Below are positions 35,286 to 46,319 of a stretch of DNA of 64,000 nucleotides, one piece after another. The stretch comes from an uncultured Helicobacter sp. Lineage in GTDB: Bacteria; Campylobacterota; Campylobacteria; Campylobacterales; Helicobacteraceae. The position numbers were made by a program, and so were the translations under genes. How positions within the stretch are numbered: position 1 is the stretch's first letter; each line of letters opens with the position of its first letter. The stretch covers positions 101,181-165,180 of the forward strand of contig CASEHV010000011.1 of the NCBI GenBank assembly GCA_949287835.1, written 5' to 3'. The notes under the pieces were generated by a model. The model was not told where the DNA came from, did no database searches, and saw only the letters and a program-made list of their open reading frames with translations.

Positions 35286-36455
35286 ATGCAGGGTTATATA
35301 AAAATCGTAATATTACTAGCTTTTTCTAGCTTTTGTATGGGCGTGGCGGAGTTTATCGTAACAGGGATTCTAACAAGCCTTAGCCATCACTTTGGCATAG
35401 CAGATTCCATAACTGGATATTTAGCTACATTCTATGCCATAGGTGTTATCATAGGTGCGCCAATCATTAGCGTTCTAATATCTGCATATAGTTATAAAAC
35501 GCAGTTAATCTTTACTCTAATGGTATTTTGCATTAGCAATTTAGTAATTTTTATAAGCGATAGTTTTGCTCTAACGATTGTCATGAGATTTATTAGTGGA
35601 TTAATGCATGGATTATTTTTCGTGATAGCTACGATAGTGGTAATGAAGGTCTCGCCAAAAGAGAAAGTAAGCAGATGTTTTAGCATTATGGTTAGCGGAC
35701 TTACTCTAGCACTTGTAACGGGTGTGCCTCTTGGAATCTTTCTCTCAGAGATATTTGGATTATTAGCGCCATTTGCATTTGTCTGCATTGCAAGTCTGCT
35801 TGTATCATCATCGGCACTTATTATCATGCCTCATATACCTAGCAACAAGGGTAGTTTAAAAAATTTGCTTGTGGCTTTTAGATTCCCACCTGTTTATCAA
35901 GGTTTTTTGATTACTGCATTTACCTGCGGCTCTCAATTTGTGCTTTATGTGTATATGCGTGTCTTTTTGGATAGTCATGGATTTTCCCATGATTCTATAA
36001 AGCAGATATTTTTATTGTATGGATTAGCCGCGGTGGTTGGGAATCTATTCGGCGGACGACTAACAGATTCTAAAGGCTCTTTTGTATCACTGGGTATCAT
36101 ATTGTCATTACAGATTCTAAGCTTTGCATTAATGAGTGTAACGCATTTTATCAATGACTATGTGATAGTGATTAATATTTTCTTTATGGCATTTTTTGGT
36201 TTTGCCTCCATATCTCCGCTAAAAATGTTGGCAACCCATCTATCACGAACATTTACTCCAAAAACACAAAATGACACGATAGCACTAAATGAGGGAGCAT
36301 TCAATGTAGGCATAGCCCTGGCTTCCTTTTGCGGCGGACTTGTAGAGCATAATATAGGCATTAATTTTAATGGAATCTTCTCTGCCATATTTAGTGGCAT
36401 TGCTATATTTGTGCTACTTTACTTCATACGCAGGGTGTATTATAAAATGCAGTAG
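35286..36455 (+). CDS. MFS transporter, DHA1/AraJ-like efflux family
   Basis: Inner-membrane drug/sugar efflux-type transporter, 389 aa, 12 hydrophobic segments. N-terminal family motif FCMGVAEFIVTGILTSLS is as in AraJ/SotB/NepI relatives; motif C-like region SGLTLALVTGVPLGIFL. AGGA lies seven bases before the ATG. Substrate not predictable. It is followed by a decayed gene. Confidence 0.85.
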   Translation: MQGYIKIVILLAFSSFCMGVAEFIVTGILTSLSHHFGIADSITGYLATFYAIGVIIGAPIISVLISAYSYKTQLIFTLMVFCISNLVIFISDSFALTIVMRFISGLMHGLFFVIATIVVMKVSPKEKVSRCFSIMVSGLTLALVTGVPLGIFLSEIFGLLAPFAFVCIASLLVSSSALIIMPHIPSNKGSLKNLLVAFRFPPVYQGFLITAFTCGSQFVLYVYMRVFLDSHGFSHDSIKQIFLLYGLAAVVGNLFGGRLTDSKGSFVSLGIILSLQILSFALMSVTHFINDYVIVINIFFMAFFGFASISPLKMLATHLSRTFTPKTQNDTIALNEGAFNVGIALASFCGGLVEHNIGINFNGIFSAIFSGIAIFVLLYFIRRVYYKMQ

Positions 36456-36652
36456 ATTTTTCTTATTTTGCAAGTTAGATGTTTTGCATCCATTTCACTA
36501 TCTTTAAATGTCATATATTTATGTATGGTTCTTATGTTTTCTTAGTGTATAGGATTTCAATTGTTATTTAATCTTAAACAAGCTAAAATATGCAATACAA
36601 ACCCTCAAAGCCTCACATATAAGGTATGATTATGGAATAAATAAGGATAATA

Positions 36653-38846
36653 ATGCAAACAGAGAGTTTTGAATATATCATAAGGGGAAAACAAAGTATT
36701 CGCGAATGGATAATAGAGCATAGCGATGAGAATGGTTTAAAGGAGTTTTTGCTAGATGAGGATAGGCATTGATAGGTTTATCCCAAATTTCTCTAAGATT
36801 GGTCCCTCATTTGCAGATGGATTGCTAGATAATCTGTTAGGAGATGATGTTAGTGATGATTTAGTGGCACAGAAATTATTTGATATGGTGCTAGAGTTTG
36901 CAAACATTCCTATGTGGAATTTAGATAATGAGCTAATAGATGAATATGTTGGAAAAATATATCTTTATATTATAGAGCATAGGACGTTGAGCTATATTTA
37001 TAAATTTATGTAATTAGTTTTTGAGAATGATTCTAATAAGAGATTTACCCAAATCTTATTTGCACTGCAAAGCACCTTTCTTAAAAGAGGAGTGCATAGA
37101 GAGGCAATAAAATTTGCATTATTGATATTTGGTGTTTTTCATCATAATGATAATGATGATTTTGAAATGCTTAAAATTTTTGGACTTTCCGATGAGTTTG
37201 CTATCTGTGTCGCTAAGGTATTAAATATTTTGAAAAGACATGATTTAATTTTTTATCTTGCTAAAAAAACTAGAGGCTGGGGCAGAATAGCTTATATAGA
37301 AAAGCTAGAGGTCTATAGCGATGAGGTAAGGGAATGGATAATTTTTGAAGGATATAAAAATGATGTTGGCACGAGGCAGATTTTGGAAGTGTATTTGCAA
37401 AAAACAAATCTGCTAGGCTATATTAAAGATAAAGGCTTTAGCGAAAGTCTATATGACGTCGCGCTGGATATAACAAATGCTTTTTGTAATGACCCTGACA
37501 TACATAGGGATACTAAGGAGATGATAACTCTCGTTGTGGAAGAATCAAAAGAGAGGAATATGAATTTAGAGAGATTCTCAAAGCTATGTGATTTGATTAC
37601 CTATCTTGATGCTGATAGGTATGAAGAGGAAAAAAGAGTCTTTAGTGATAGCTAACGTGAGAATCTTTTAGATACTATCCTTTATATCGGATTTGCTAAA
37701 GGCATTGATTGGGAGGGGATTGTAAGGAGTAATCCTACAAATTATCATGCGAGAAAAATTGCAAGCGTATTGCGTTTTGATATATGGGAGGACATATATG
37801 CCATTGCTAAGAGAAATAAACATTTTGGTGAATGGTATGCCTTAAGTTTAACTAATGATAAGGAAAGATATAAAAAGCTTTGTGCTTTAGCTAAAGAGAG
37901 ATTTGATTTAGAATCTCTAAAAAAAGGTCCAGATGATGAGATTGGATTTAGCGAAGGACTTAACAAATACGGAGATTTAGAGATTATCGTTCAAAACTTA
38001 AATAGATTCGATGAGATTATTGGATTAGACCTTGTGGAGACGCTACTACAAAGCCCTGTTGTTCGTAGTAGAAATATGGCATTAAGAGCTGTAGAATCTT
38101 ATAAAGAGATTCCAAAAAGCATTATTGATATTCTTAAGAGAAATAAGGACATTGAGCCAAATAAGGACTTGCTAGAAAAATACGAAAAGATTCTAAGTGA
38201 ATATGAAAAGGCAAATAAAAATGATGATGATGAGACAAGGCTAAGGCTTCAGATATGGCCGGAGTATTGTAGTAGTGGAATCTGGGATATGGATGGTGGA
38301 GATGGTTTTGCAAATGTCTCTTATGAGTATTTGAATTTACCGCAGGATTTAGCCGATGAGTTTAAGGATTGGCAGGATACATTTGATAAATATGGTCTTA
38401 GATGGTGTGAGAAGAATTTGACAAAGCTAGATAAGGAGTTTGAGAATCTTTTTTATGCCAGAGGTTTAGAGCTTGCCAAAAAGTTAAAAATGTTTTTCAA
38501 ACACAAGGCTTATGTAGAGTATGAGGGTCTTGCAGATGGCATTGTGGAGATAAAATATTATTATGTAATGTCAGATTATGATTGCTATTTATGGGGCGAG
38601 GAGGACTGTGGCATGGATTTGATGTGTGTAGATGAGGATTTAGAATTGAATCTTGATAGGGAGAAAATGGAGGATTTACACAGCGCATTGGAGAAATGGT
38701 CTTTGGAATGTTTTGATTTAGAGTGGGATTCTGAGGGTAATTTTGTAGATGAGATGACAGACGAGCTTATAGAGCGAGGTGAGAAGCTAACTCAACAATT
38801 AAGAGATTTGCTACCAGAGTATTGTTGTGTTGAGTTTAGAGAATAG
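36653..38846 (+). pseudogene. Large decayed gene of unknown function (~730 codons, one frameshift and two in-frame stops)
   Basis: AAGGATAATA precedes ATG 36653. That frame runs 39 codons (MQTESFEYIIRGKQSIREW on) and stops at 36770. Coding continues one base out of phase from about 36756 (DRFIPNFSKIGPSFADGLL). The latter frame is then interrupted only by TAA at 37011-37013 and TAA at 37653-37655; between and after these it stays open and protein-like to 38846. Each TAA could be a C-to-T change of CAA. The predicted product is soluble, acidic and helical, with a Trp/Tyr-rich C-terminal part (RLQIWPEYCSSGIWDMDGGD, EYEGLADGIVEIKYYYV). No family recognised; an immunity- or HEAT-type protein is possible but unsupported. 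Alternatively the pieces are separate small genes. Confidence 0.7.
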
Positions 38847-39651
38847 TTTTTTGTAGGGAATTTTTTTATGTATGGTTTAAGCTAAACGTTCTATCGTTTT
38901 TAGACGAAGTTGAAGAATCTAGTTTTAAAAAAGATCTTTTTGGCTTTTTCCTCAACATGACAAGGCACGTTAATTTCAGTATGGCGTCTATTGTCATTCT
39001 GAGTCTTAGCCTGAAATTAAATTTTCATATAGATGTTTCGCTATGTTCAACATGACGTATATTGTCATTCCATATTTCTACACTGTCATGTAGAGGCTTG
39101 TCGAACATTTCTTTTAAATCAACACAGAATCTAGACTCCTAGATGTTTCGGCTAAAGCCTCAATATGACTTAAATTTGTCATTCTGAATGAATGTGAAGA
39201 ATCTAGATTCTAAAATACACGTTATGTGAGTAGTAATGAAATATTTTTTTATTACACATAATCTAGATTTTTCATATTCATCAAGTATGATGAGAATCTG
39301 GATTGTAAACTCTATGTCATATTTTAGTTTTGTCAAATATTTTTATCATCCATATTCGAAAGAAATCTAAACTCTACAATCTCAAATAATTCTAAAATGT
39401 AGTTGAATAATAATATGAATTTTAATTCTACTTAAATCTAGTTTAATTCATCCTTGAAAGATATTTCCATTTTCGCTATTTTTAATATGACATTATCTGT
39501 TAAACTAAGAATCTATAAAAATAATTCTAAGAAACTTCAGAAAATTTCATCTTTCCAAAAAGGAAAGTACATTGCAAATTTTTATTCCAAATTAGTGAGA
39601 ATTTAGTTCTCATAAACCCTCACAACTCATAATAAAATGGAAACACCACCC
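38847..39651. repeat. Intergenic region with degenerate A/B modules
   Basis: No gene in 805 bases. From 38880 to 39215 there are at least five recognisable module fragments in both orientations (GAAGAATCTAG at 38910, GTCATTCTGAG at 38994, GATGTTTCGC at 39033, GTCATTCTGAA near 39177), more degenerate than those at 30001-30450. The ACTTAAAT linker recurs near 39169. 39220-39651 is AT-rich without recognisable features. Confidence 0.75.
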
Positions 39652-40803
39652 CTACCTCAAATACTTCAATGCCAAACTAGCATAATAGCTAGCGGCACGG
39701 CTTAGTAATTTATCATTAAAAACGTAATCGGAGTTATGCAGGTAAATGTCATTTTCATTCTCTAAAAATGCGTAGGCACATTTCTTTACCTCGCAGAAGT
39801 AGCCGAAATCCTCGCTTGCCATGAGTGGCTTGTGATTAAAATCGCAGTTCTCCTCGCCAAAAATTTCCCTTGCCACTTCCCATGCAAACTCCACCGCGCT
39901 ATCATCATTCATCGTTACAGGTGCAACTATGTATTTTGAAATGCTAATTTCTACATCATTTGCAAGTGCGATTCCATCGCATATTTTCTTTATTCGCTCT
40001 TCTGTTAAAGCTCTTGTGTCTCTATCTAGCGCCCTCACACTCACTTTTAAATTCGCAGTATCTGGAATAATATTTACCGCTTCTCCAGCGTGAAATGCTC
40101 CTATGCTTACCACTGCACAATCTTGCGGATTTACATTTCGCGACACGATTCCCTGCAGTGCGATGACTAAAAGTGATGCGACATAGATTGGGTCTTTCGT
40201 CTTATCTGGCGCACTGCCATGTCCACCCTTGCCTTTTACCTCGATATTGTAGCTATCAGATGATGCCATCATAGCACCCTTTTTTAGATAAAACTTCTTA
40301 TCACTGCCAAAGGGCATATTATGCCAACCAAAGACATAATCGCTATCAAATCTCTCAAACAACTTATCCTCTATCATAGCTAAAGCACCGCCTAGCCCTT
40401 CTTCTGCGGGTTGAAAGTAAAGATTTAATGTGCCATTAAAATCCTTAGTGGAAAGGTATTTTGCAGCAAGTAGCAGCGAAGTGGTATGTCCATCATGCCC
40501 ACATGCGTGCATGACATTTGCTTTCTTGCTTTTGTATGCCACATTTGCATGCTCCTGCATGGGTAGGGCGTCCATATCCGCTCTTAGCCCAATTTTTTTT
40601 GTGCCATTTCCCTTTTTTAGCACACCTACCACGCCTGTTTTACCTACACCCTCATGGACTTCATAGCCAAACTGCCTTAGCTGCGCTGCCACTAGCTTTG
40701 AGGTCTCAAACTCGCCAAATCCTAGCTCTGGATTCTCATGAATCCTATGCCTAATCTTTATAAACTCGCTCTCTAAGTCTAGTATCTCATCTATTAACTT
40801 CAT
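39652..40803 (-). CDS. hipO: M20-family amidohydrolase, HipO-like (hippurate/N-acyl amino acid hydrolase)
   Basis: Zinc-dependent cytoplasmic amidohydrolase cleaving N-acyl amino acids such as hippurate. ATG 40803 gives 383 aa and has AAGGAGAATGTT before it; an in-frame upstream ATG at 40857 lies inside the preceding gene and is rejected. Metal-site motifs: MHACGHDGHTTSLLL, YFQPAEEGLGG and FGWHNMPFG, plus LMASEDFGYF near the C-terminus. Ten bases separate it from an upstream MFS transporter gene on the same strand, which probably imports the substrate. True substrate not determined. Confidence 0.9.
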   Translation of the reverse strand: MKLIDEILDLESEFIKIRHRIHENPELGFGEFETSKLVAAQLRQFGYEVHEGVGKTGVVGVLKKGNGTKKIGLRADMDALPMQEHANVAYKSKKANVMHACGHDGHTTSLLLAAKYLSTKDFNGTLNLYFQPAEEGLGGALAMIEDKLFERFDSDYVFGWHNMPFGSDKKFYLKKGAMMASSDSYNIEVKGKGGHGSAPDKTKDPIYVASLLVIALQGIVSRNVNPQDCAVVSIGAFHAGEAVNIIPDTANLKVSVRALDRDTRALTEERIKKICDGIALANDVEISISKYIVAPVTMNDDSAVEFAWEVAREIFGEENCDFNHKPLMASEDFGYFCEVKKCAYAFLENENDIYLHNSDYVFNDKLLSRAASYYASLALKYLR

Positions 40804-40813
40804 AACATTCTCC

Positions 40814-42019
40814 TTACATAAAGTTATCTCTGCTAGGCAGAATAAATTGTGACACAATGCTTGATATAAATACTAAAGCAAATGTGTAAATAAATCCTAG
40901 CGTAAAGCTATGGGTAACATCAACGCTCCATGATACAAACCACAAATTAAATGCTAAGAATATAAATGTAATCGTCCAAAATGTACTCATGATGTAGGCA
41001 GTCTGGGTAGGATTACTATTCTTTAACTCTGATGGGAGATTAAAGAAAAATGGGAACCATGTAGAAAAGCAAAGTCCAGAAATAATAGCAAAGATTCTAA
41101 TAAACAATAAATCTTTCATAAATATCATAGGAATCCCACTAATACATATAATCAATCCACCGATGAAAAGCATTCTTTTAAAACTAACACCGCGTTTTTT
41201 GAAAAATAAGCCAATATAGGGACCAAAGATAATGGCAAAATTAGCAAGTGCCGGAATCTGCTCCTTTGCACTATTTGCTATATCTACATCAAAACCTGCG
41301 TATTTTGCATAGTATGTAGGCAGGAAAGTTAGCAGTGAGTTTAAAAACAAAATAGGACCCACATAAAAGGCTATCATACCCCATGTAAGACGTGATTTTA
41401 GTGCAAAAAGTAACATTTGTCTTTTATCTACATGTTCATCTTCGCGTCTCTCATCGTCTTTTCCTACAAATATCCAAAGCACAAGTAAAGCTAGGTTTAT
41501 CCACGCATAAAGAGCAAGGGATAATCGCCAGTTTCCAAGTGCTGCCGCAATGCTAGACGCAAGTGCCAAACCTATGGAGGCTCCTACGAGGTTTGAGTTA
41601 ATATTAAAGCTAATCATAATGCTAGAGCTTTTGGAGAACCATAGCTGTGTGATTGGCACAATACAAGACAGCGCACATGCTGAGCCAAGACCTGTTAGGA
41701 ATCTAATCACTAAGATTCCAATATAGCTATCCACAAAGCTTATAAAAATACCTGAGCTAATAAAAAGACAGCCTAAAAAATAACCCCACTTTAGCCCAAA
41801 GCGATATACGAAAAATCCAGAAAATGCCGCACCAAATATCTTTGCTATGATAATCATGCTTGTGATGAGTGTGGCTTGTTGTGTATTAATGCCAAGTTCT
41901 CTTTGAATCTCTGGCATTAAAGAGCCAGTCGTAGCCCATGATATGCTAAATATGGCATAGATTCCAAAAACGACAATCTCAACGCCTAAACGACGAGCCT
42001 GAAATAAACCGCCCTGCAT
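40814..42019 (-). CDS. MFS transporter (CynX/NarK-like organisation), probable partner of HipO
   Basis: The protein is 401 aa with 12 hydrophobic segments. TM1 region YAIFSISWATTGSLMPEIQR, motif RFLTGLGSACALSCIVPITQ. AGAGGTAAGC precedes the ATG. Directly upstream of hipO on the same strand, so import of N-acyl amino acids or their products is a reasonable inference. No closer family could be named by eye. Confidence 0.85.
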   Translation of the reverse strand: MQGGLFQARRLGVEIVVFGIYAIFSISWATTGSLMPEIQRELGINTQQATLITSMIIIAKIFGAAFSGFFVYRFGLKWGYFLGCLFISSGIFISFVDSYIGILVIRFLTGLGSACALSCIVPITQLWFSKSSSIMISFNINSNLVGASIGLALASSIAAALGNWRLSLALYAWINLALLVLWIFVGKDDERREDEHVDKRQMLLFALKSRLTWGMIAFYVGPILFLNSLLTFLPTYYAKYAGFDVDIANSAKEQIPALANFAIIFGPYIGLFFKKRGVSFKRMLFIGGLIICISGIPMIFMKDLLFIRIFAIISGLCFSTWFPFFFNLPSELKNSNPTQTAYIMSTFWTITFIFLAFNLWFVSWSVDVTHSFTLGFIYTFALVFISSIVSQFILPSRDNFM

Positions 42020-42426
42020 GCTTACCTCTTATTGACCTTTTGTTACAATTTTATTACAAAATTAGCTTTTATGGATAATTTTCTTTCGTTAGTTTGAGTT
42101 TTTCATCTATGCCCTAGTTATGAATATTCAATATATAGCAATAATTAATATATAAAAATTATTAATATTAGAGTTTTATGATATGGGATACTAAATTACA
42201 CAATTTGAGTTTAAGTTATATTTTGGTAAGTGTTTAGATTCTCTATTTTCTCTTAGTTTTTACTTGAACAATCCTTGTTTTTTTGATTCACTCAACTGAC
42301 AAAAACATTGTCATTTTAAGTTTTTACTCAAAGAATCACTACTATTCTGAGCTAAGCAAATAATTTCACAGACTAGATTCCATAAAATATTTAAATTTTT
42401 TATATTGCAATCACATAGTAATATTT
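42020..42426. other. AT-rich gap with worn repeat fragments
   Basis: A 407-base gap between alaS and the MFS gene. Only faint module A-like fragments are seen (TGTCATTTTAAG near 42309, AAGAATCACTACTATTCTGAG near 42329). The promoter of the MFS-hipO pair must lie at the right-hand side of alaS within this gap, but no convincing hexamer stands out. Confidence 0.45.
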
Positions 42427-45027
42427 TTATCTCACTTCACCACCCCTCGCAATCTCTAATGCTAGATTCATAGCCTCATCAATTCTACTGCAATCTTTTG
42501 CTCCAGCACTAGCAAAGTCTTCTCTGCCGCCACCATTTCCGCCAAGCACTTTTGCGACTTCTTTTATCCATTCATTTGCCTTTAGTGCGACATTTTTTAC
42601 ACCGCACACAATCGATATTTTTCCCTCACTCTCTTGCAGTAATAAAATGGCTACCCTCTCATGCTCATTTTTTGCATTATCTACCATAGCCTTTAAATCT
42701 CCATCGCTTACTTTCTCTACGATGATTCTCACTCCATTTACTATCTCACCCTCTAGTCCTTTTATGCTTGTATTTGCTACTCTTTTTTTATCTTTTCTCT
42801 CTTTTAGTTTGCTAATGCCTGTGATAATATCTTTTGTTTTTAGAATCTCAGAAGCTTTTTTCATATCTTTTTGTAGCTCTTTTGCATACAGATATGCTGC
42901 CCTGCCACACACCGCCTCGATGCGTCTAACGCCACTGCTAACGCCGCTCTCCTTAGTAATATAAAAACTACCAATATCTAGGCTATTTCGCACATGAATG
43001 CCCCCGCATAGCTCTATGGAATCACCAAAGCTAACAACCCTCACCTCATCGCCATATTTCTCACCAAAGAGTGCCATAGCGCCCTTTGATTTCGCATTTT
43101 CTATATCCATGATTTCGCAAAGCTGCGTATTATTTTTCATAATCTCATCATTGACAAAATCTTGCACAAGGGTTAGCTCCTCATCGCTTAGCGGCTTTGC
43201 ATGTGAGAAGTCAAAGCGAAGTCTATTTGGCTCTACAAGACTGCCAGCCTGTGAGATATGACTACCTAGAATCTTACGCAAGGCTAGATGCAGAAGATGC
43301 GTTGCAGAGTGATGTTTGATAATCTCATGGCGACTTTTATCTACCCTGCATGTAACTATATCCTTGCATTTTAATGTGGCATTGCACTCTATCTTTGAGA
43401 TATTTAACTCAAAATACTTCTGCGTATCTAGCACATTTGCTATTGTCTTGCCATGCTTCTCTAGCACACCTCTATCACCTATGGGACCACCTGATTGAGG
43501 ATAAAGCGGTGTTTGTTTTAATAGCACATATCCCTCGCCACTTAGTGAATCCACTCTATTAAAGCCAGAATCTAGCAGTGCCAAAACCTCGCTCTCACAC
43601 TCCTCTCTCTCATAGCCCACAAAGCTATTTATGCCAAAAGATTCTATTAGCTCCTTAAAGCAGCCCTCTTTTGTGGAATCTCCGCTTCCCTTCCAACTAG
43701 CCCTAGATAGCTCCTTTTGATGATTCATATACTTATCAAAGCTTTCTAAATCAATATTAATATGTTTATCTCTTAGCATATCCTGCGTTAAATCAAGTGG
43801 GAATCCATACGTATCATATAGTTTAAAGGCGACTTCACCGCTAAAGATTCCAGCACTGCCAATACGTCCTAGCTCTTTATTGAAAATATCCATGCCAGAT
43901 TCTATTGTAGCTAGAAATCTCTCCTCCTCTGCTCTGCACTGCGAGAGTATGGAATCTTTTCTCTCATTTAGATAACTATAATGCCCCCCCATGCTATCAC
44001 ACACAGCTCTTACAATCTTATACAAAAATGTATCTCTAAGACCTAAAAGATAGCCATGCCTTAATGCACGTCTTAAAATACGGCGCAGAACATATCCTCG
44101 TCCTTCTTTGTCAAAATTTACCCCTTGTGCAAGTAGAAAACACACGCTCCTAGCATGGTCTGCTATGACGCGAAAACTAGCCTGAGTAGCCCTTAGCTCC
44201 TTTGTGCTTTTAAGAAATAATTCATCATCGGTATAATATTTTTTCCCCACAATGCTTTCTATTTCACCTATTAGCGGCGCAAAAATGGAGGTATCAAAAT
44301 TATTAATCTTGCCCTCCATGAGTGCCACCACTCTCTCAAGTCCCATGCCTGTATCAATGCTAGGCTTTGGCAGGGGTTGCCTTTTACCATTTTCTTGCTC
44401 ATATTGCATAAAGACTAGATTCCATATCTCTAAGAATCTATCTCCCTCGCCGCCGAAATAATCCTCACTTGACTTAAAATATTTATCGCCTTGGTCTATG
44501 TATATTTCGCTACATGGTCCGCATGGTCCGCTATCTCCCATCTGCCAGAAATTATCCTTATCTCCCATGCGTTTAATGCGGGAGGAATCTACGAATTTCT
44601 GCCATAGCCCAAATGCCTCATCATCGCTATCATGCACTGTAATGTAAATGAGGGATTTATCAAAGCCTAAGGTTTTGGTTACAAACTCAAAGCCGTATTC
44701 TATCGCTTCCTCTTTAAAGTAATTGCCAAAGCTAAAGTTACCCAGCATTTCAAAAAGCGTATGATGCCGCGCTGTGTAGCCTACATTTTCAAGGTCATTA
44801 TGCTTCCCTCCTGCACGAATGCAAAGCTGAGAACTAGTAGCGCGAGGAGTTGATGGAATGGGAATCTTACCTGTGAAAATATCCTTAAACTGCACCATAC
44901 CCGCATTGGTAAAAAGCAAACTAGCATCATCTGGCACTAAAGGCATGGAATCATAGACTATATGATTATGCTCCTTAAAGAAGTCTAGGAAAAGATTTCT
45001 TAGATTAGGTAGGTTTGAATGTTTCAT
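42427..45027 (-). CDS. alaS: Alanyl-tRNA synthetase
   Basis: Charges tRNA-Ala; 866 aa, full length. Class II catalytic core at the N-terminus (RNLFLDFFKEHNHI; SQLCIRAGGKHNDLENVGYT). Editing domain motif HHSATHLLHLALRKILGSH near residue 575, and the zinc/editing cysteine motif ELCGGIHVRNSLDIG near 670. C-Ala region ends with GGNGGGREDFASAGA. TAAGGAAGTAAT precedes the ATG. The outer-membrane-protein gene lies ten bases upstream on the same strand. Confidence 0.97.
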   Translation of the reverse strand: MKHSNLPNLRNLFLDFFKEHNHIVYDSMPLVPDDASLLFTNAGMVQFKDIFTGKIPIPSTPRATSSQLCIRAGGKHNDLENVGYTARHHTLFEMLGNFSFGNYFKEEAIEYGFEFVTKTLGFDKSLIYITVHDSDDEAFGLWQKFVDSSRIKRMGDKDNFWQMGDSGPCGPCSEIYIDQGDKYFKSSEDYFGGEGDRFLEIWNLVFMQYEQENGKRQPLPKPSIDTGMGLERVVALMEGKINNFDTSIFAPLIGEIESIVGKKYYTDDELFLKSTKELRATQASFRVIADHARSVCFLLAQGVNFDKEGRGYVLRRILRRALRHGYLLGLRDTFLYKIVRAVCDSMGGHYSYLNERKDSILSQCRAEEERFLATIESGMDIFNKELGRIGSAGIFSGEVAFKLYDTYGFPLDLTQDMLRDKHINIDLESFDKYMNHQKELSRASWKGSGDSTKEGCFKELIESFGINSFVGYEREECESEVLALLDSGFNRVDSLSGEGYVLLKQTPLYPQSGGPIGDRGVLEKHGKTIANVLDTQKYFELNISKIECNATLKCKDIVTCRVDKSRHEIIKHHSATHLLHLALRKILGSHISQAGSLVEPNRLRFDFSHAKPLSDEELTLVQDFVNDEIMKNNTQLCEIMDIENAKSKGAMALFGEKYGDEVRVVSFGDSIELCGGIHVRNSLDIGSFYITKESGVSSGVRRIEAVCGRAAYLYAKELQKDMKKASEILKTKDIITGISKLKERKDKKRVANTSIKGLEGEIVNGVRIIVEKVSDGDLKAMVDNAKNEHERVAILLLQESEGKISIVCGVKNVALKANEWIKEVAKVLGGNGGGREDFASAGAKDCSRIDEAMNLALEIARGGEVR

Positions 45028-45036
45028 ATTACTTCC

Positions 45037-45591
45037 TTAGAAATTATATATGTAAGATAGTATATAAGTAGTATTTATTTTATCAAAGCTACCAGTTACC
45101 AAATATGGAGAACGAGCAAGTAACTGCAAACGACTTTTGCCACTATCAAATACTACACTCACCCCTACATCTGCCTGCATTAAAAAGGCATTGCGACCCT
45201 GATAGAATCTCAAAAATCCAATTGTAGTTCCGCCAATGATTCCAAGACCAAAATATCGTGTCTGCAAGAAATCAATATACACATCAATTCCTGCTCCAGT
45301 GTAGAATCTATTATAGAGTGCATCAAAAAATATATAATCACGAACGCCTACGTATTTATTAAAAAATGAGGTATATCCAAAATCTGCGGTAGCACTAAAA
45401 TCCGATAGTCTGATACCATCTTTATAGTAGTTTGAATAATTTAATCCCAGACCAACATTAAATCCATTTTTATTTCCTACAAATATAGACATGTTAGGAG
45501 CAGAGACATCATCGCCAAGCAACTCTAAATCGCTAACATCATCTGCAAAACAGACAGCTATACACAACAACAAACAACATAAAACTCTCAC
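45037..45591 (-). CDS. Small beta-barrel outer membrane protein
   Basis: The protein is 184 aa with a cleavable signal peptide (MRVLCCLLLCIAVCFA, cleavage after CFA) and a predominantly beta composition of alternating aromatic/polar residues. It ends in TTYILSYIYNF, a C-terminal phenylalanine typical of barrel proteins recognised by BamA. It belongs to the general Helicobacter small OMP type; exact family not assigned. The start is GTG, with AGGG nine bases upstream. Ten bases before alaS. Confidence 0.8.
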   Translation of the reverse strand: MRVLCCLLLCIAVCFADDVSDLELLGDDVSAPNMSIFVGNKNGFNVGLGLNYSNYYKDGIRLSDFSATADFGYTSFFNKYVGVRDYIFFDALYNRFYTGAGIDVYIDFLQTRYFGLGIIGGTTIGFLRFYQGRNAFLMQADVGVSVVFDSGKSRLQLLARSPYLVTGSFDKINTTYILSYIYNF

Positions 45592-46319
45592 TGCTAAAAC
45601 CCTACATTCAAAATAAACTACATGCCAAAATTATGGTAATGTCTGCAAAAAATGTGCCAATTTTACACAAGAAATTTAAAATTTTGGGAAAGTATTATAT
45701 ATTTTATCCTGAAAGATTGTTGATAAATATAGTCCATTAACATTTAGTAAAAAGTATTTTTATATTTAGATATGCTTAGAATCTAAAGATGCTTCGCTAC
45801 GCTCAACATGACGTAAAAAACGCATGTGTAGAATCTATAAAACGTTGTTTTCGAGGATTTCCATCGCCATTCTCACAACCACGTCATGTGAGCCACTAGA
45901 ATCTAAAAACAATGTAAACAAAGGCAATTTTAGGAGGAGGAAGTGACACTATTTTACGCAATATTCCGAAAATAATAATGAGAATCTACGTTATATTGAT
46001 GATTTATTTACGTGATTCTTATACACTTGCTAGTCATTTCGAGACTTCACAACGTCATTTTGATTCGTTAGCTGAAGAATCTAAAAATAAATCAAATTCA
46101 AATAATTTCATTGAAAAATATGTAATATCTGTATTTCTATAAGTTTCGTGGGATATTTATATTATTTCTATGGTATCTTGTGCGTTTTGGCTTAAAGTCG
46201 GAGAGATTCTAAATGATTTGTGGATTCTAGCGGTTTGTTTTCATCACCATCTGCGAAAAGATGTTTGTTTCTCTATCAAGCTTTTATAAAATCATCCATC
46301 TATGTTTAAATCCAAACCA
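45592..46319. repeat. Intergenic region with a few A/B module copies
   Basis: A 728-base gap. A B-type copy (AGATGCTTCGCTACGCTC then AACATGACG) lies at 45788-45815. A degenerate A copy (CGTCATTTTGATTCG, then GAAGAATCT) lies at 46052-46082. No gene or RNA recognised; the rest is AT-rich. Confidence 0.7.

Noticed and set aside
40803..40857. Upstream start for hipO at 40857
   Set aside because: It lies inside the preceding MFS coding region and lacks a ribosome binding site, whereas ATG 40803 has AAGGAGA at good distance and gives the usual family length.
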